A stretch of 64,000 bases of DNA from Paraconiothyrium sp. Pb-2020 (lineage: Eukaryota > Ascomycota > Dothideomycetes > Pleosporales > Didymosphaeriaceae): contig JAJUBI010000006.1 in the NCBI GenBank assembly GCA_022419385.1, positions 806,001-870,000 of the forward strand, in the 5' to 3' direction. Positions within the stretch are counted from its first letter, which is position 1, and every line of letters starts with the position of its first letter. The notes under the pieces are model-generated. The model made no database searches. It was not told where the DNA came from and saw nothing but the letters and a program-made list of their open reading frames with translations. The position numbers were made by a program, and so were the translations under genes. Shown here in pieces: positions 1-11,640 of the stretch.

Positions 1-93
1 TCAACCTGCTCGCAACACTGAACACTGCTATCCCTCACCTCCCCATCTCTCGTCATATTGCCGTGAACTAGCTGCTGACCAAACTTCGTGCAG

Positions 94-2951
94 AGCACGT
101 CTTGCGACCCTCCGCATCAGCTACCTTGGCCGCTGCGTCTTCAAACAAGAGCCTCCGATCTTCTGCTACACCTGCCCTTGCACCCGCGGCTCCTGTCAAG
201 AAGCCTTCACCATCACCTTCAATCAAGCGCGGCAAAGCTGAGAGGCTTCTCAAGGAACACGGCAGCCCTCCGGGTATGCGTGTCACTGCTGGTGGGCGAA
301 TCGTCCCGAGTGATCAACCGCCTGTGTTGAACCCTCGCTTCATCAACAACGCGTTCAAACCCCCCGCACTTAGAGGAGTCCCTCCCGCCATCACCATGTC
401 CACGCAACCGCGCTTAGAAGCCAACAACGTTCCACGGCTGGAAGTCGTAGGAAGCCAACCTGTGCTCTATGTCGGCGACCGCGCATATGCACTTCCTGCC
501 CTTGACGCGACAAATGCAGCAGCTTCATCTTTGGTTCCCTCGAGCCTGGAGTCAGCTCCAAAGCCTGCGGAACACGTTTCAGGACTTTCCGCTCGAAGTA
601 GCTTCACTGGTGGAGCCCTACCCGCACAGCGAGGGACCTCGCCTTCGCCGTGGTCTGGTCTCGACCTGTCCGCTCTCAAGGCTCAGCAGACTTTGAGGAA
701 GCAGGAGCTTCGTACCGTGGAACAAACAGAGGTGCTCCAAGCAAGCCACCAAACTGAAGTCTGGCGCGCCGGTGTGATCGAGAAGAAGCGAAACTTGATC
801 ATCGAGCTCGATGCACTACGCAAGCAGATTACTGCACTCGAGGGAAACGAAAACAACAATGCTCTTCCCGTACAGTCGAATGGTTTTGCCACCACTCTAG
901 GAGCAACTTCTGCTCCAATGCCACCGCATCCGTTTGTTCCTCAGTTCCAGCAGCCCATGCCTTCCCCCTTGTACGGATTTCAGGGCACGCCTTCGTATCC
1001 GCCAATGGTGATGTTCCCACAATCTTTTGGGGGCTATCCCAACATGCCGGTTGCAGAATCTGCGCCCTTTGCCCAGAATCCTGTTCAGGTGCCGCATTCT
1101 CCTGGCTCTGCGAGTCGGCGGTCCCACGCAATCCAGATCAAGCCACCGCCAGAGGAAAGCAAGAAGCAGCTCAACTCAGCGCTCGATCCGAAGAGCCCCA
1201 CTTACGAGCCTATCACGAAGGCAACGACTGCCAGCAACGATGCTGTTCCTCCGACGCCGTCACCAGACAAGCGATCCCCGTGGCGAACCAATGGTATTCC
1301 TCAGTCAGACCAACCAGGAATTCGGACGCTTTCTCAGAAGCCTAGTCTGTCTAGCATCGACACAACAGACTTCTTCCCTACCAACACACATGAGCACTCT
1401 TCTACCAGAGTTGCTCCGCAAGTCCATGAGCCAAGGTCTACTACCAATGAGACCTCCGAGGTTCCCTCAACACCCGAGAGGAACTGGCCAGCTAGTCCCT
1501 GGAATGAAGGCAACTCTAGTCGCTCCAGTCACAAAGCGGTTACCAAATTGACTTCATGGCCAGAGGCGTTTGGCAAGAAGCCCTCTAATGGTTCACTGCG
1601 ACAGATTGCCGCTACTCCAACTTCCGCCACGGTACAAGAGCACGCCCCGCTGCCTTCGGTCGAACCTAAGAAGTCGGCCTTCTCAAGCAAGACGTCAGGT
1701 CGCCAGACGACTGACCAGCGATTTGGGACGGATGAGACCTGGCCTTTGATCAATTCCAAGCGGATCTACCATGTGCCCTCTACCTATCAAGAAGGGTTCC
1801 AAGCTGGCTATGATCATGTGGGAATCCCGGACAATCCCGATGTTCTCAAGGGTTATATCCAGGGTCTCGTTCAATTTCTTCATGATGAAGATAAACGGGG
1901 TCGAAACAACTCTCTTCGCGGTCTGGTGCCCGGCTCTCAGCCTCAGGACTCTGCTATCAGCATGGCTTTCAGCCGTGCCGATGCACCGGTCAGTAGCCAG
2001 GAGAATATTCGATCTGCTAGAGTCAACCCTGCCGTTGATATGCCCAAGGATTCGGTATACACCACCCCCGAATCTCCATTAGTGTACACGCTATCTAGCG
2101 ACGCTCTGCAAGGCCAACGCATGCGCAACTTGACGTCTAATATGTACATCAACTCTACTGGTACCTTGGATCGAGTCTCTCCTGCGAATCAACAGACTAC
2201 GCTGCCGTTCACTGAGAATGGCTTGGGAAGGAAGGACCCAGAGAAAGGTAGTATGTCCCGGGCAGAAACCGCGAAGCTAGGATATACATATAGGCAGTTC
2301 TCTGGCAACCAACTCACCAATCGAACTTATGGAACGCCTGTTTCCCTGCAGCGGTACACATGCAATCAGACTGTGAAGGATCATGGCATGGCCGCTTCCG
2401 GTGGAGATATTTCGTCCTTCGCTCCGCCTATGGCTAATCAGCGCGTGTCAGGCCTTGATGGTGCGATGGATGATCTGGCAGAAATGGTTGTCGATACCCA
2501 CATCACCGGGCAACCACATCAACAGCCACATCCAACAAATCAGCCTTATGCAGCTGAGGGTCAGCGCCCTGCTGGCGTTTCGGGTTCCTTGGTATCCGTC
2601 GAAGAGGATGCCTCTTGTTTCCGGCCTTCGTCTAGCAAGGGCAAGCAGAAGATAACTTCATCTCCTACTAAATCGGCTTTGAACGAGCGAGGCGACCCCG
2701 CCGCGCAATCGTCAACCAACACACCTGGTTCGCCCACGAAGTCCGGGGAGCATTCACCAGCCAAGGCCAAGCTTGAGCAAGTCACCAACAAGTTCAGGCG
2801 CAAGAAGAAAGAATCACGCAACCTTTCGCCGGAGCAGAAAAAGGAGCGCGCGAAGAAGTGGCGCGAACGTTTCGGACAGCTCAGGGACGAGGAGGCGAAG
2901 AACATCCAGGACTACAAACAGAACCACCCCTCGAGTGCGGAGCGACGTTGA
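94..2951 (+). CDS. Hypothetical low-complexity fungal protein, 5' end missing
   Basis: The frame is open for about 950 codons to a TGA at 2949, but has no ATG near its left end and is closed upstream by a TAG at 69-71. A CTGAC-like branch site at 75-79 followed by CAG at 91-93 looks like an intron end, so the first exon(s) lie outside the window. The product is rich in Ser, Pro, Thr and Gln and probably largely disordered. A charged stretch around residues 190-247 (numbered from position 102) has coiled-coil character. A more ordered block near residues 560-590 contains GFQAGYDHVGIPDNPDVLKG. The C-terminal 60 residues are strongly basic and charged (KFRRKKKE and following) and could bind nucleic acid or form a helix. 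I do not recognise a named family. The gene is real by length and codon quality; its function is unknown. Confidence 0.75.
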
Positions 2952-4362
2952 GTGGTAGATCGGTCCCATCCAGCCTTCGACATTCTGACAACCCCTGCGG
3001 GCCTAGATCTTCTTATTGCCTTTTGTTCTGACTCTTACATGAGTCTTTGTCCGACATCACTACGACTGGGAGAGGAACGTATGTTCATCTCAGTACACAG
3101 TATCACACCGGTCATGTACTGCCTTTCCCACCCCCTTCTAATACTGCCTCGTTCCGAGCATCCGCACAGCGTCACATCTAGTACAGACATATGTGGACAC
3201 AGCTCTACATCACTGGCGGCGTGACGGCGGCGGCACTTTTCCGTGGTTTATCTTACACTTGGATGCTATTTACATCGACATCATTCTATTACGGCGTCGA
3301 GCCATTGAGTGGCACACTTGGGCGCTTCGGACGGTGTAAGCTGGGGTCGCGTTCCTAGTCTCTGCTCTTTCAGTTTGCTGCATCGCTTCAACTACTTGAA
3401 CATAGCTAGCTGTTTGATATGTCCAAGGGTTTGTATAGTAATTTCACATAAATAACATTCCCATGCAACTGTCGTGCCTTTTGCCGGGTGATATGAGATG
3501 TTAGATCGAGTTTGATGCTGATAGATGTCGTTCGTATGACAGAAACAACACGGAGATCAGCAGCGGGCGGACGACGTGGTGAGCAGGCCGGCGCAGCTGC
3601 TACGTTCGGGGGAAGATCTAGAAGGAGATGGCTCGGCGCATGGCGTGCTAGGCTCAGCGCACCGATCCGCCACTGGGTGAACTTCACCAAGAGGGCTTGC
3701 GTAAAGCGTAGGAGCAGAGTGGAGCCTCAGTCTTGACCGATTAAAAATAAGCTCTTCCGAGCGCCGGAAACGAAGGAGCGGCACTGTCGGCAGAGCCCGC
3801 GATGATACGGTCCGCTGCTGATAAATCCAGGAGAAGCATCGTGGGGGGGAGACACGATGAGGGGCGCAGGCGCAAAGGCACGGACAAACCGCTCAAGGGC
3901 GGCAGCGGACAGCCAGAGGCAGGTCGGCCGGCGTGCACCCCTGGGCTGACTGTAGCGGTGCTTGCAAATGCAGCAATTCACAGAGCACTGGGGCCCGCGG
4001 CACAGTCGTTCGGGCATGTAGAGATATACACACGGGGAACGAGCCGGCGGTGCATGAGGTTTAAAGGAGCGTTCGCGCGCCTCGGCGGCTCCTTCCCCAC
4101 TTTGGACTTGCCGCGCTGCGACGTCTGGCCTGGGCTGCGCTTGCTGGCTGCCCCCAGAACATCAACTCCAGCTGTCCATCGTCTTTCCTCCTACACCGCC
4201 GCTCAATGCTGGCCGGCCTCGCATAACACCAGCCTAAGCCCGCCTCCGCCAGCGCAGTGCTGTGACGCTTCATTCCTTCACGACAGCGCCCGAGCTAGCC
4301 AGCACCAGCCACAGCAGCACCCCGACCGGGACCCTGGACAGCGTCGACATCACTGGATAGAC
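2952..4362. other. Intergenic: 3' flank and long promoter/leader region
   Basis: No supported gene. The left part is the 3' flank of the low-complexity protein. The right part is GC-rich and then pyrimidine-rich toward the kinase start, as fungal promoters and leaders often are. A 190-codon plus-strand frame (3802-4374) lies entirely in this leader and has biased composition, so I treat it as non-coding. Confidence 0.5.
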
Positions 4363-4374
4363 ATGGCCCACTAG
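4363..4374 (+). promoter_or_regulatory. Possible minimal upstream ORF (Met-Ala-His-stop) in the kinase leader
   Basis: ATG GCC CAC TAG lies 91 bases before the kinase start codon and just before a CT-rich stretch. If transcription begins upstream of it, this three-codon reading frame could reduce translation of the kinase. The transcription start is not known from sequence, so this is only a candidate. Confidence 0.25.
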
Positions 4375-4465
4375 ATCCACACTCCACGACACCACACGCC
4401 ATCCGGACTCTCTTCTCTCCACCGGAGAGCACATCCTCGACCTCCTCATCGCGCCTGCTGCCGCC

Positions 4466-6564
4466 ATGACGCAGCTCTTTCACTCGTCCTCGAACAACAC
4501 CTCTGCCATGTCGGAAAAGAGAACATTTTCCGGCATTCCGCTGTCGTCCAACAAACAGGTCAACGGCAGCAATAGCCAGGTTTCGCAAAAGATCAAGGCC
4601 TTCTTCCGCATCAACAGCAGCAGTAGCGAGAAGGACCGCAAAGCCTCGGACGACGGCAGCGGCCTCTCGATTCCCAAGAACGACTCCAAATCGTCCTTCC
4701 GTCAATCGCGCTTCATCCCTCATATCACTCGCAATCGTTCCCAGACCGTAGCCAGCGAAGGCAATCCGCTCGACGATGGCGTCTCCCCAACCGCACATGC
4801 CAACCCCTACTTCGTCCACCAAGGCCCTCCGGCGCTGCGCCATCACAATGAGGGCAGCGTACCCCCCTCCCCACCCGACACACCACCAATCCCGAAGATA
4901 GATACTGGCAATGGAGGAGCCGATCAAGCCACCACCGCCGGTAAGGAGGAATTGGCCCGGAAATTGCGTAGGGTAGCATCTGCTCCGAACGCCCAAGGCC
5001 TTTTCTCAAAAGGAAATTCATCCGAGCGGCCGCAGACTGCAGAACTTGGCAAGCAGCCTTTGGTGCACCACCCAAACACATCCACGCTTAGTATGGTCGA
5101 GACCGCGGTGGACGACCCGACACATCTCATCCCCGCCGATCCCACCAAGGGCATACCGTCTCCAGGCCAAATCCGTAACTCGGTTGCGTTCAGGAGAACA
5201 TACAGCTCTAATTCGATCAAGGTTCGAAACGTTGAGGTCGGCCCGGGCAGCTTTGACAAGATTAAGTTGATTGGTAAAGGCGATGTGGGCAAAGTATACC
5301 TTGTTCGAGAAAAAAAGTCGAGTCGGCTGTATGCCATGAAAGGTACGGTCACTGCAATGAATACACTGGATGACATGCTAACGGAAACAGTGTTGAGCAA
5401 GAAGGAGATGATCAAGCGCAACAAAATCAAGCGTGCCCTTGCCGAGCAGGAAATTCTAGCCACCAGCAACCATCCATTCATCGTTACACTATATCACTCA
5501 TTCCAGTCAGAAGACCATCTCTACCTCTGCATGGAATACTGCAGCGGTGGGGAGTTCTTTAGGGCTCTACAAACCCGGCCTAATAAGTGTGTCGATGAGG
5601 ACGCGGCTCGGTTCTATGCGGCTGAAGTGACAGCTGCACTCGAGTACCTTCATCTCATGGGCTTCATCTACCGCGATCTAAAGCCAGAAAGTACGTGTCT
5701 ATTACATGTTGCGCATACGTGTACTGACCATTCCAGATATTCTGCTTCATCAGTCAGGCCACATCATGCTGTCAGACTTCGACTTGTCTAAGCAGTCGGA
5801 TCCCGGAGGTCGGCCAACTATGATCGTAGGCCGCAACGGCACGTCCTCCAGCAACCTTCCTACGATCGATACCAAATCATGTATAGCGAATTTCAGGACG
5901 AATTCGTTTGTCGGGACCGAGGAATACATCGCCCCGGAAGTTATCAAGGGTTGTGGTCACACTTCCGCAGTTGATTGGTGGACTCTTGGCATCTTGATCT
6001 ACGAGATGCTCTATGGGACGACTCCGTTCAAGGGCAAGAATCGTAACGCGACCTTTGCGAATATTCTGAGGGATGATGTGCCGTTTGCAGAGGGCAACGG
6101 TGCTCCACCGGTTTCTGGGTATGCATTCTTCTACCCCGTGCGTACGAACGGTACTGACAGACTCTAGCAACTGCAAATCTTTGATTCGAAAACTACTCAT
6201 CAAAGACGAGCTACGCCGCCTTGGATCCCGAGCGGGCGCCTCCGACGTCAAGACACACCCCTTCTTCCGCGCTACCTCTTGGGCGTTATTGCGACATATG
6301 AAACCTCCGATCGTCCCTAATCAAGGTCGTGGCATCGAGACGCCGAACTTCCGGAATGTTAAGGAAAGCCAAAGTGTCGACATCGGTGCCGCGAAAGCTA
6401 AAGGTGTTCCTTTAGATTCTGGCCTTGCTACACCCATGGGCGAGGTCGCAGACCCCTTTGAAGAATTCAACAGCGTCACTCTCCACCACGATGGCGACGA
6501 TGGGCACGACCACCATTTCGATGGGGAGCACCTTGAACTACAACAGACAAACTCACATCGGTAA
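4466..6564 (+). CDS. nrc-2: AGC-family serine/threonine kinase, NRC-2 / Fpk1-Kin82 type
   Basis: Exons 4466-5342, 5391-5690, 5737-6118 and 6168-6564 give 651 residues. The N-terminal ~260 residues are Ser-rich and probably regulatory. The kinase domain begins near residue 262 with the glycine loop GKGDVGKV. The ATP-binding lysine is K292 (YAMKV), the catalytic aspartate is D388 (YRDLKPEN), and the metal-binding motif is DFD (406-408) rather than DFG, as known for this branch and for plant AGCVIII kinases. A long activation-loop insert precedes GTEEYIAPE. The tail carries the hydrophobic motif FEEFNSVTLHHDG. Relatives include Neurospora NRC-2 (conidiation control) and yeast Fpk1/Kin82, which phosphorylate lipid flippases at the plasma membrane. 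A second ATG at 4508 is an alternative start. Intron 1 is exactly 48 bp with no stop, so retaining it would keep the frame. Confidence 0.93.
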
Positions 6565-7342
6565 TATAGCCTAAATATGTCACGTTTCCTTGTCCGGGTG
6601 TCATTGCGTCACAAAAGAGCGGATTGATTTGCATTTCCACAAGTTTAGGACGGGCGTTCTTATGGATTCCTTTCTACACACTCCTTCTAGCGTGGGGTCA
6701 TTCCAGGTTTCACATCTCCTAACGGCATTGGCGTTGTCGAGATATCGGAGCATCGACAGTTTCTTGCAACTATCTTTCAGTGTCTTTTCCTGTCTTGCGT
6801 GGTGGAACTAGGGTCGCTTCAAGCTGAGGTGCAGGCTTGACGATCGATGGTTTGTGTCCATGAAGCGGCAGCGCGTCATGACGAGCAGGTCCAGATTATG
6901 TATTTGGTCCGAGAACATGGATTGTGTGCAACGCAGCACGGATACAATCGAAGCGATATTATTTGAGTATGCAGCATTCAGAACGTGTCGCCTTTGCTGT
7001 TTTATGTGATGAGCGTGAGGACAGTGCCAAGAGCACGGTTAAAGCGCGCCAACCATTTCGCGTCTTCGCCGCGGTGTTGTCCCAACCCTACGTTGAGCGC
7101 CCGGCCGCCGGCCGCACCGATACCCACCATGCACTAAAGACACTCTTCCAAGCAGTGAATCGCCATCACGCTACAAACCTTCTTAGTATTCGCCTATACA
7201 CGAGCAAGCCGACTCTCCCAGCTCTCCTCACACCTCACGCACCGCTACTGTTGTCTAAACATACAAACCACCTCTCCACAGCAAGTGGGCATCCGAGCTG
7301 GTTCCACAGTACTGCACCAAGAAACGAAAGACAAGCAAAACC
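6565..7342. other. Intergenic between kinase and DAD3
   Basis: About 780 bases holding the 3' flank of the kinase and the promoter/leader of DAD3. No convincing coding frame, RNA gene or repeat was seen. Confidence 0.5.
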
Positions 7343-7756
7343 ATGGCGACCGACGGTCACGACCAACCGCTCTCCGCTTCGCAAGCCTCGTACCCTCCTG
7401 ATATTGAGTCGCTCACCCCACTTGAGCAGGAAGTCCTGGACGAGTACGCGCGCCTGCTAGGGAACATGAATAATGTACGTACCACCTCCTCTGCCGCCTT
7501 TCCCCCCTTCCACATTCTTCCTACGCACGTTTGTTTGCTTCAATTGCTGATGTTGTGGAAATTGTAGATGTCCACCCTCTTTGCTGAGCTCGCCGCCAAT
7601 CCGTCGGCGGAGATACTAGATGCGCTGAGGGGGCTGGAGAGAAAGACGAGTTTGGTTTTTACGCTGTTGAAGGCGAGCGTGTATTCGATAGTGCTGAACA
7701 CGCAGATCAGGGAAGAGGACGGAGGCGGGGAAGGGGAGGGGCGGACGATGATGTGA
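7343..7756 (+). CDS. DAD3: DASH/Dam1 complex subunit Dad3
   Basis: Two exons, 7343-7474 and 7568-7756, give 106 residues, a normal size for Dad3. The protein reads LTPLEQEVLDEYARLLGNM, then after the intron MSTLFAELAANPSAEILDAL and ERKTSLVFTLLKASVYSIVL, which are characteristic Dad3 sequences. The DASH complex is a fungal ring complex that couples kinetochores to spindle microtubules, so the product acts in the nucleus during mitosis. The 93 bp intron is bounded by GTACGT and TTGTAG. The acidic, glycine-rich C-terminus is not conserved in general. The gene converges with MRPS5 downstream, with only about 280 bases between the stop codons. Confidence 0.93.
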
Positions 7757-8032
7757 GGGGGAGCAGGAGGCAGAGATACGTAAACAGGCAAGGAAGACGA
7801 GGCGTGAAGCAGCGCTCGACGAGGATATGATACCCAGGAACGAAAGATTTGGACTTGCGATGCTAGACATGGTCTTTTGGTATGCGTAGATTTACAAGGA
7901 TTTCTACAAAAGCTAGAATGATGCGCCCGCCCAATGCGAATGCATGTTTACACTGTACATCTTCCACATCTACCCACTGTTCGCTTCACGGTATCATACA
8001 ACAGGCTTGCATCTTCAACATTTGTACAATTC

Positions 8033-9395
8033 TCAATGTACACTTCCTCCATAGTACACCTTCCTTACATCGACAAGCTTCTTCCCTCTGGCCCGTGCAA
8101 TCTCGTCGGGCAGCTTTTGGTTGCAGAGAGCTTCCCATGTGGCCTTGATGACGTTCATCTTGTTTCGTGAGCGGGGCGTCTTAGCGGCGAGATCTTGCAG
8201 GCCGGCAGCTCGGGCCATTTCGAAGATGAGATGCTGAACGCGGAGACCGAACCCTTTACAGCTATTAGTATAATAAACCCTGTGCAAGCATGTGAATCTT
8301 ACCAGGCGGTCGTGAGAACAGCTGCACCTTCGTAGCACCCACCTTCATCTCCAGATCTCCAAAGGTCGTCCTATTCTCATAACGCGGAATGGGCCTCATG
8401 TTCCTAATGGCAGCCATCACACTCTGCTTTCTTCCTTCGTCCGGCTCTACGGACTTGCCCTCTCCTACGCCTAGCAGACCATCCTGGTTACCCGCAATGG
8501 TCAGGTAGTACATCGATCGAATCTTGCCCATACGCGTCTGATTCGTAACACCGTGCACCACCAGTGTCTTAACTCTGATATTGCGCAGCTTTGCCTTGTC
8601 CCAGTGGAGGAACTGCAGCAGACGTTTCTGGCGCGGATCCTCTTCCTCCTCCGAAGATAGGCGGCGGGTCTGCCGCACCATGCGATTGTCGATCCTAGGA
8701 AGGTCGGGCATGACGATCGAGTGTCGCGGATCAGAGAGCGCAGCAGCCGCCTTTACGTTCTTTACGCGAAAACTCGCACGGGGATCCAACACTGCCTGTG
8801 TGACGGCCGTTCCCATGGCTTCCTCCAGCTGCCTCTGCGTCTCTTCGCTCAATTCACCCTCTGGAAGGCCATCAGGGAACATCTTGGCGAGGTTCTCGTT
8901 GGCGATGAAAGTTATTGCCTCGTCACGCTCCTCCTCGTTTACATCTTGGAAATCGTGTGATCCAGGGATATCTGAAGGGTCCAGCTTCTCAGCATGATCC
9001 GTCACGGGGTCGACCTCCGCCAGATCATCTTCGTATGGTAGGAGCCAAGGGTCTGTCCGGGCTCGGCCCTGGGTGACGAAATCGCGGGTGTCGATTGCGG
9101 TTTCGGCGGCTTTGATGGCGGCGATTTGCGCAGGTGTGTATCGCTTCTCCAGCAACGCAGTTTCCGAGGTATCGTACTTGGGGTAATTCGTTTCGGCGAC
9201 CTGGTTTAGGAGCTTCAAATCCTCCGCTTTGATGGACGGGTAGTGCGGTCTCCTTTTGCGAGCTGCCCGAGGGGCGGATGCGTGGAAGGAGCGTTTTGGT
9301 GCGGAGGCGGGCTTAGGCAGCGAGGCAGATGCGAATAGACATCTTACGGGGCGGCAGACGCTCATTGCGTCTCTGGACCACCGGATACAGGCCAA
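8033..9395 (-). CDS. MRPS5: Mitochondrial small-subunit ribosomal protein S5 (uS5m)
   Basis: Exons 9395-8303 and 8253-8033, split by a 49 bp intron (GTAAGA...AAG), give 437 residues. The first ~50 residues are rich in Arg, Ser and Ala with few acids (RSFHASAPRAARKRRPHYP), a typical mitochondrial targeting sequence. The central part is a fungal extension. The uS5 core starts near residue 280 with KAKLRNIRVKTLVVHGVTNQ and continues MGKIRSMYYLTIAGNQDGLL, then the S5 C-terminal domain with FGLRVQHLIFEMARAAGLQD across the intron. uS5m is part of the mitoribosome decoding centre and mRNA entry site. Start 9395 is used; Met at 9362 is an alternative. It diverges from TRM2 with about 160 bases between start codons. 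Confidence 0.92.
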
Positions 9396-9555
9396 TTGGA
9401 CGCCGAAAGGAAGGTGATAAGATGCGCGTGCTGCTTTGATGTTGGTCGCAAGTGAGCGAGCGAGCTTCGATAATTTTGGCGCTAGCGGCTAGGACGACGC
9501 GCTACCCAATCATCGAGCGACCTTTTCCGTGACAGCAACTTTTTCGTCTACACAT
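9396..9555. promoter_or_regulatory. Shared promoter region between MRPS5 and TRM2
   Basis: The two start codons face away from each other across 160 bases, so promoters and 5' leaders of both genes must overlap here. No clear TATA element was seen. Co-regulation of a mitoribosomal protein and a tRNA methyltransferase is possible but is an inference from position only. Confidence 0.5.
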
Positions 9556-11298
9556 ATGTATTCTTTGCTGGGTCGATCAGCGCTCCGGACACTGTCGTAC
9601 GGTAGCAGACGATATCTTTCCGTCAGATATAATATGGCTTCTTCAGCGGCAAATGTCGCGCCTATCGAGAGCTTTGGTGAGAAAAGACCTGCAGAGGAGA
9701 CGCCGTTGAGGAGCGAGGAAGGGTCACGGGGCAGCTACAGGTTCAAAAATAAGAGAATGAGAAAGGGTCATGCCGAGACCAGTAACATCCTCAAGACAAA
9801 TGGAAGCAACGAGGAGGTCCTATTGGAAGATGTAAAGGCTCTCTTGAACGGCCTCAATTTGGAAAAGGACGTCTCAGCGCAGCTTCCGGAGCTGAGAACT
9901 GAAGTGGAAGTCACCATCAAGAGCCTTTCTTCCACTGGCGATGGTCTAGGTCTCCAAGAAGGCTCGAAGTCCGACCAAGTGTATGTGGTCCCGTTCACAG
10001 CCCCAGGCGATACCGTCACCGCCAAAGTCTTCAAGCACGATCAGAAGGATAAGATATCCATGGCCGACTTTGTCAAAGTCAGCAAACCTTCGCCTCATCG
10101 TGATGACTCATTGGTCAAATGTCCATACTTTGCTAGCTGCTCTGGGTGCCAATTTCAGATGCTACCCTACGACTACCAGCTTGCACATAAGAGGACCATT
10201 GTGGAGAAGGCGTACAAGAACTTCTCCCAATTGCCACCGGAGCTCATTCCTACCATTGGCGACACTATTGGATCACCTTTGCAGTATGGATACCGGACGA
10301 AACTTACTCCGCATTTTGATGGCCCACCGGATGCTCGTCGGAGCGACGGCAGGAATGGCATCCGGAGAAATTTCCAGGAAGTGCCGCCTATTGGGTTCAT
10401 GAAGAAGGGTACGCGAATCACTATCGACATCGAAGACTGCCCCATTGGCACAGACGCAGTACGTAATGGCAACAAACGCGAGAGAAAACGCGTCGCAGAT
10501 CAACTTGAGAGATATCACAAGGGTGCTACTTTGCTCCTCCGTGAAAGCACACAGCGTGTTTCAAAAGAAGAGCGCGATGCTTCAAAGGAGCAAGACCCAG
10601 ATGCCGTTGTCGAAGATCGAGGCGAGCACCTGCATCGCAAGACATGCGTTACCGACCCCAACGCTAAAACCACAGAATACATCGACGACTTCCAGTTCGT
10701 CAATCCCGCAGGATCCTTCTTCCAGAACAACAACTCCATCCTCCCAAAGTTTACACAATATATCCGAGACCATATCCTACCTCCTACCTCTGATCACCAG
10801 GTCAAACATCTGATAGATGCATACTCCGGCTCTGGACTCTTCACCATTACCTTATCGTCGCTTTTCAAATCATCGCTTGGCATCGATATTTCTTCGTCCT
10901 CCATCGACTCCGCAACCCACAATGCTGAAATCAACAACCTACCACCTTCATCCGCGAAGTTCATCGCCGCAGACGCGTCCGCGCTATTCGCTAGCATCGA
11001 CACCAATGCTGCCGAAACAGTTGTCATGATCGACCCGCCAAGGAAAGGCTGCGACGAGAGTTTCCTACGCCAGTTAATCAGATATGGACCTGCTCGGGTC
11101 GTGTACGTGAGCTGTAACGTACATACACAGGCTCGGGATGTTGGTGTCTTGGTTGGCGGTATGAAGGGTGTCGATGGTGGTTTTGGCAATGCAGAGGGAT
11201 GCTATGACATTGAGAGTATCTGTGGATTTGACTTCTTCCCCCAGACTGGACATGTTGAAGGTGTTGCTGTGCTGCGACGGAAGGCAGCGAAGGAGTAA
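9556..11298 (+). CDS. TRM2: tRNA (uracil-5-)-methyltransferase, TRM2/RumA family
   Basis: A single exon of 580 codons. The TRAM domain lies around residues 110-180. It is followed by the cysteine cluster CPYFASCSGC (CX5CX2C), which resembles the iron-sulfur site of RumA. The SAM-binding motif is DAYSGSGLFTITLSS; the catalytic region is MIDPPRKGCDESFLRQL, and the methyl-transfer cysteine lies in VYVSCNVHTQARDV. The family makes m5U54 in tRNA. The first ATG (9556) gives an Arg-rich, acid-free leader (MYSLLGRSALRTLSYGSRR) typical of mitochondrial import. A second in-frame ATG at 9634 starts MASSAANVAP and would give a form without it, so dual localisation is plausible. The frame is open upstream of 9556 only through non-ATG codons. 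Confidence 0.93.
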   Translation: MYSLLGRSALRTLSYGSRRYLSVRYNMASSAANVAPIESFGEKRPAEETPLRSEEGSRGSYRFKNKRMRKGHAETSNILKTNGSNEEVLLEDVKALLNGLNLEKDVSAQLPELRTEVEVTIKSLSSTGDGLGLQEGSKSDQVYVVPFTAPGDTVTAKVFKHDQKDKISMADFVKVSKPSPHRDDSLVKCPYFASCSGCQFQMLPYDYQLAHKRTIVEKAYKNFSQLPPELIPTIGDTIGSPLQYGYRTKLTPHFDGPPDARRSDGRNGIRRNFQEVPPIGFMKKGTRITIDIEDCPIGTDAVRNGNKRERKRVADQLERYHKGATLLLRESTQRVSKEERDASKEQDPDAVVEDRGEHLHRKTCVTDPNAKTTEYIDDFQFVNPAGSFFQNNNSILPKFTQYIRDHILPPTSDHQVKHLIDAYSGSGLFTITLSSLFKSSLGIDISSSSIDSATHNAEINNLPPSSAKFIAADASALFASIDTNAAETVVMIDPPRKGCDESFLRQLIRYGPARVVYVSCNVHTQARDVGVLVGGMKGVDGGFGNAEGCYDIESICGFDFFPQTGHVEGVAVLRRKAAKE

Positions 11299-11640
11299 GT
11301 GGAGAAAGAGACTTGGTATATTACTGTGTCTGAATTGGATACCCTGCGTTGCTCTGGCATTAGGCTTGTACATTAGCTTGGTATGTATGCATTTGACCGA
11401 GGTGCATATTACCTTCCTGAAGTTTAACAATAACATGCTATAAATTTCTTAAATCTTTCACCGTGAATATGCTCCAAGCGGAGCATGCTCAATGTTGGAC
11501 AGTATTTGGTACGACAACCCAACAACACATCCATCTTGTTCACCGCTAGCGTCACAAATTTCTAAATACTTCCTCTTCCCCTCGGATACCGCCTCCTCCA
11601 ACTCCCCCCCAGTACATCTACCTTCCCCAAGATCCCACGC
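11299..11640. other. Intergenic, no gene seen
   Basis: 3' flank of TRM2. Nothing else supported. CT-rich near its right end (about 11,570-11,640), which could be a promoter/leader for the small frame that follows. Confidence 0.4.

Noticed and set aside
3802..4374. 190-codon ATG frame before the NRC-2 kinase
   Set aside because: Lies in the promoter/leader, mixed biased composition, no domain; better explained by GC-rich leader sequence.
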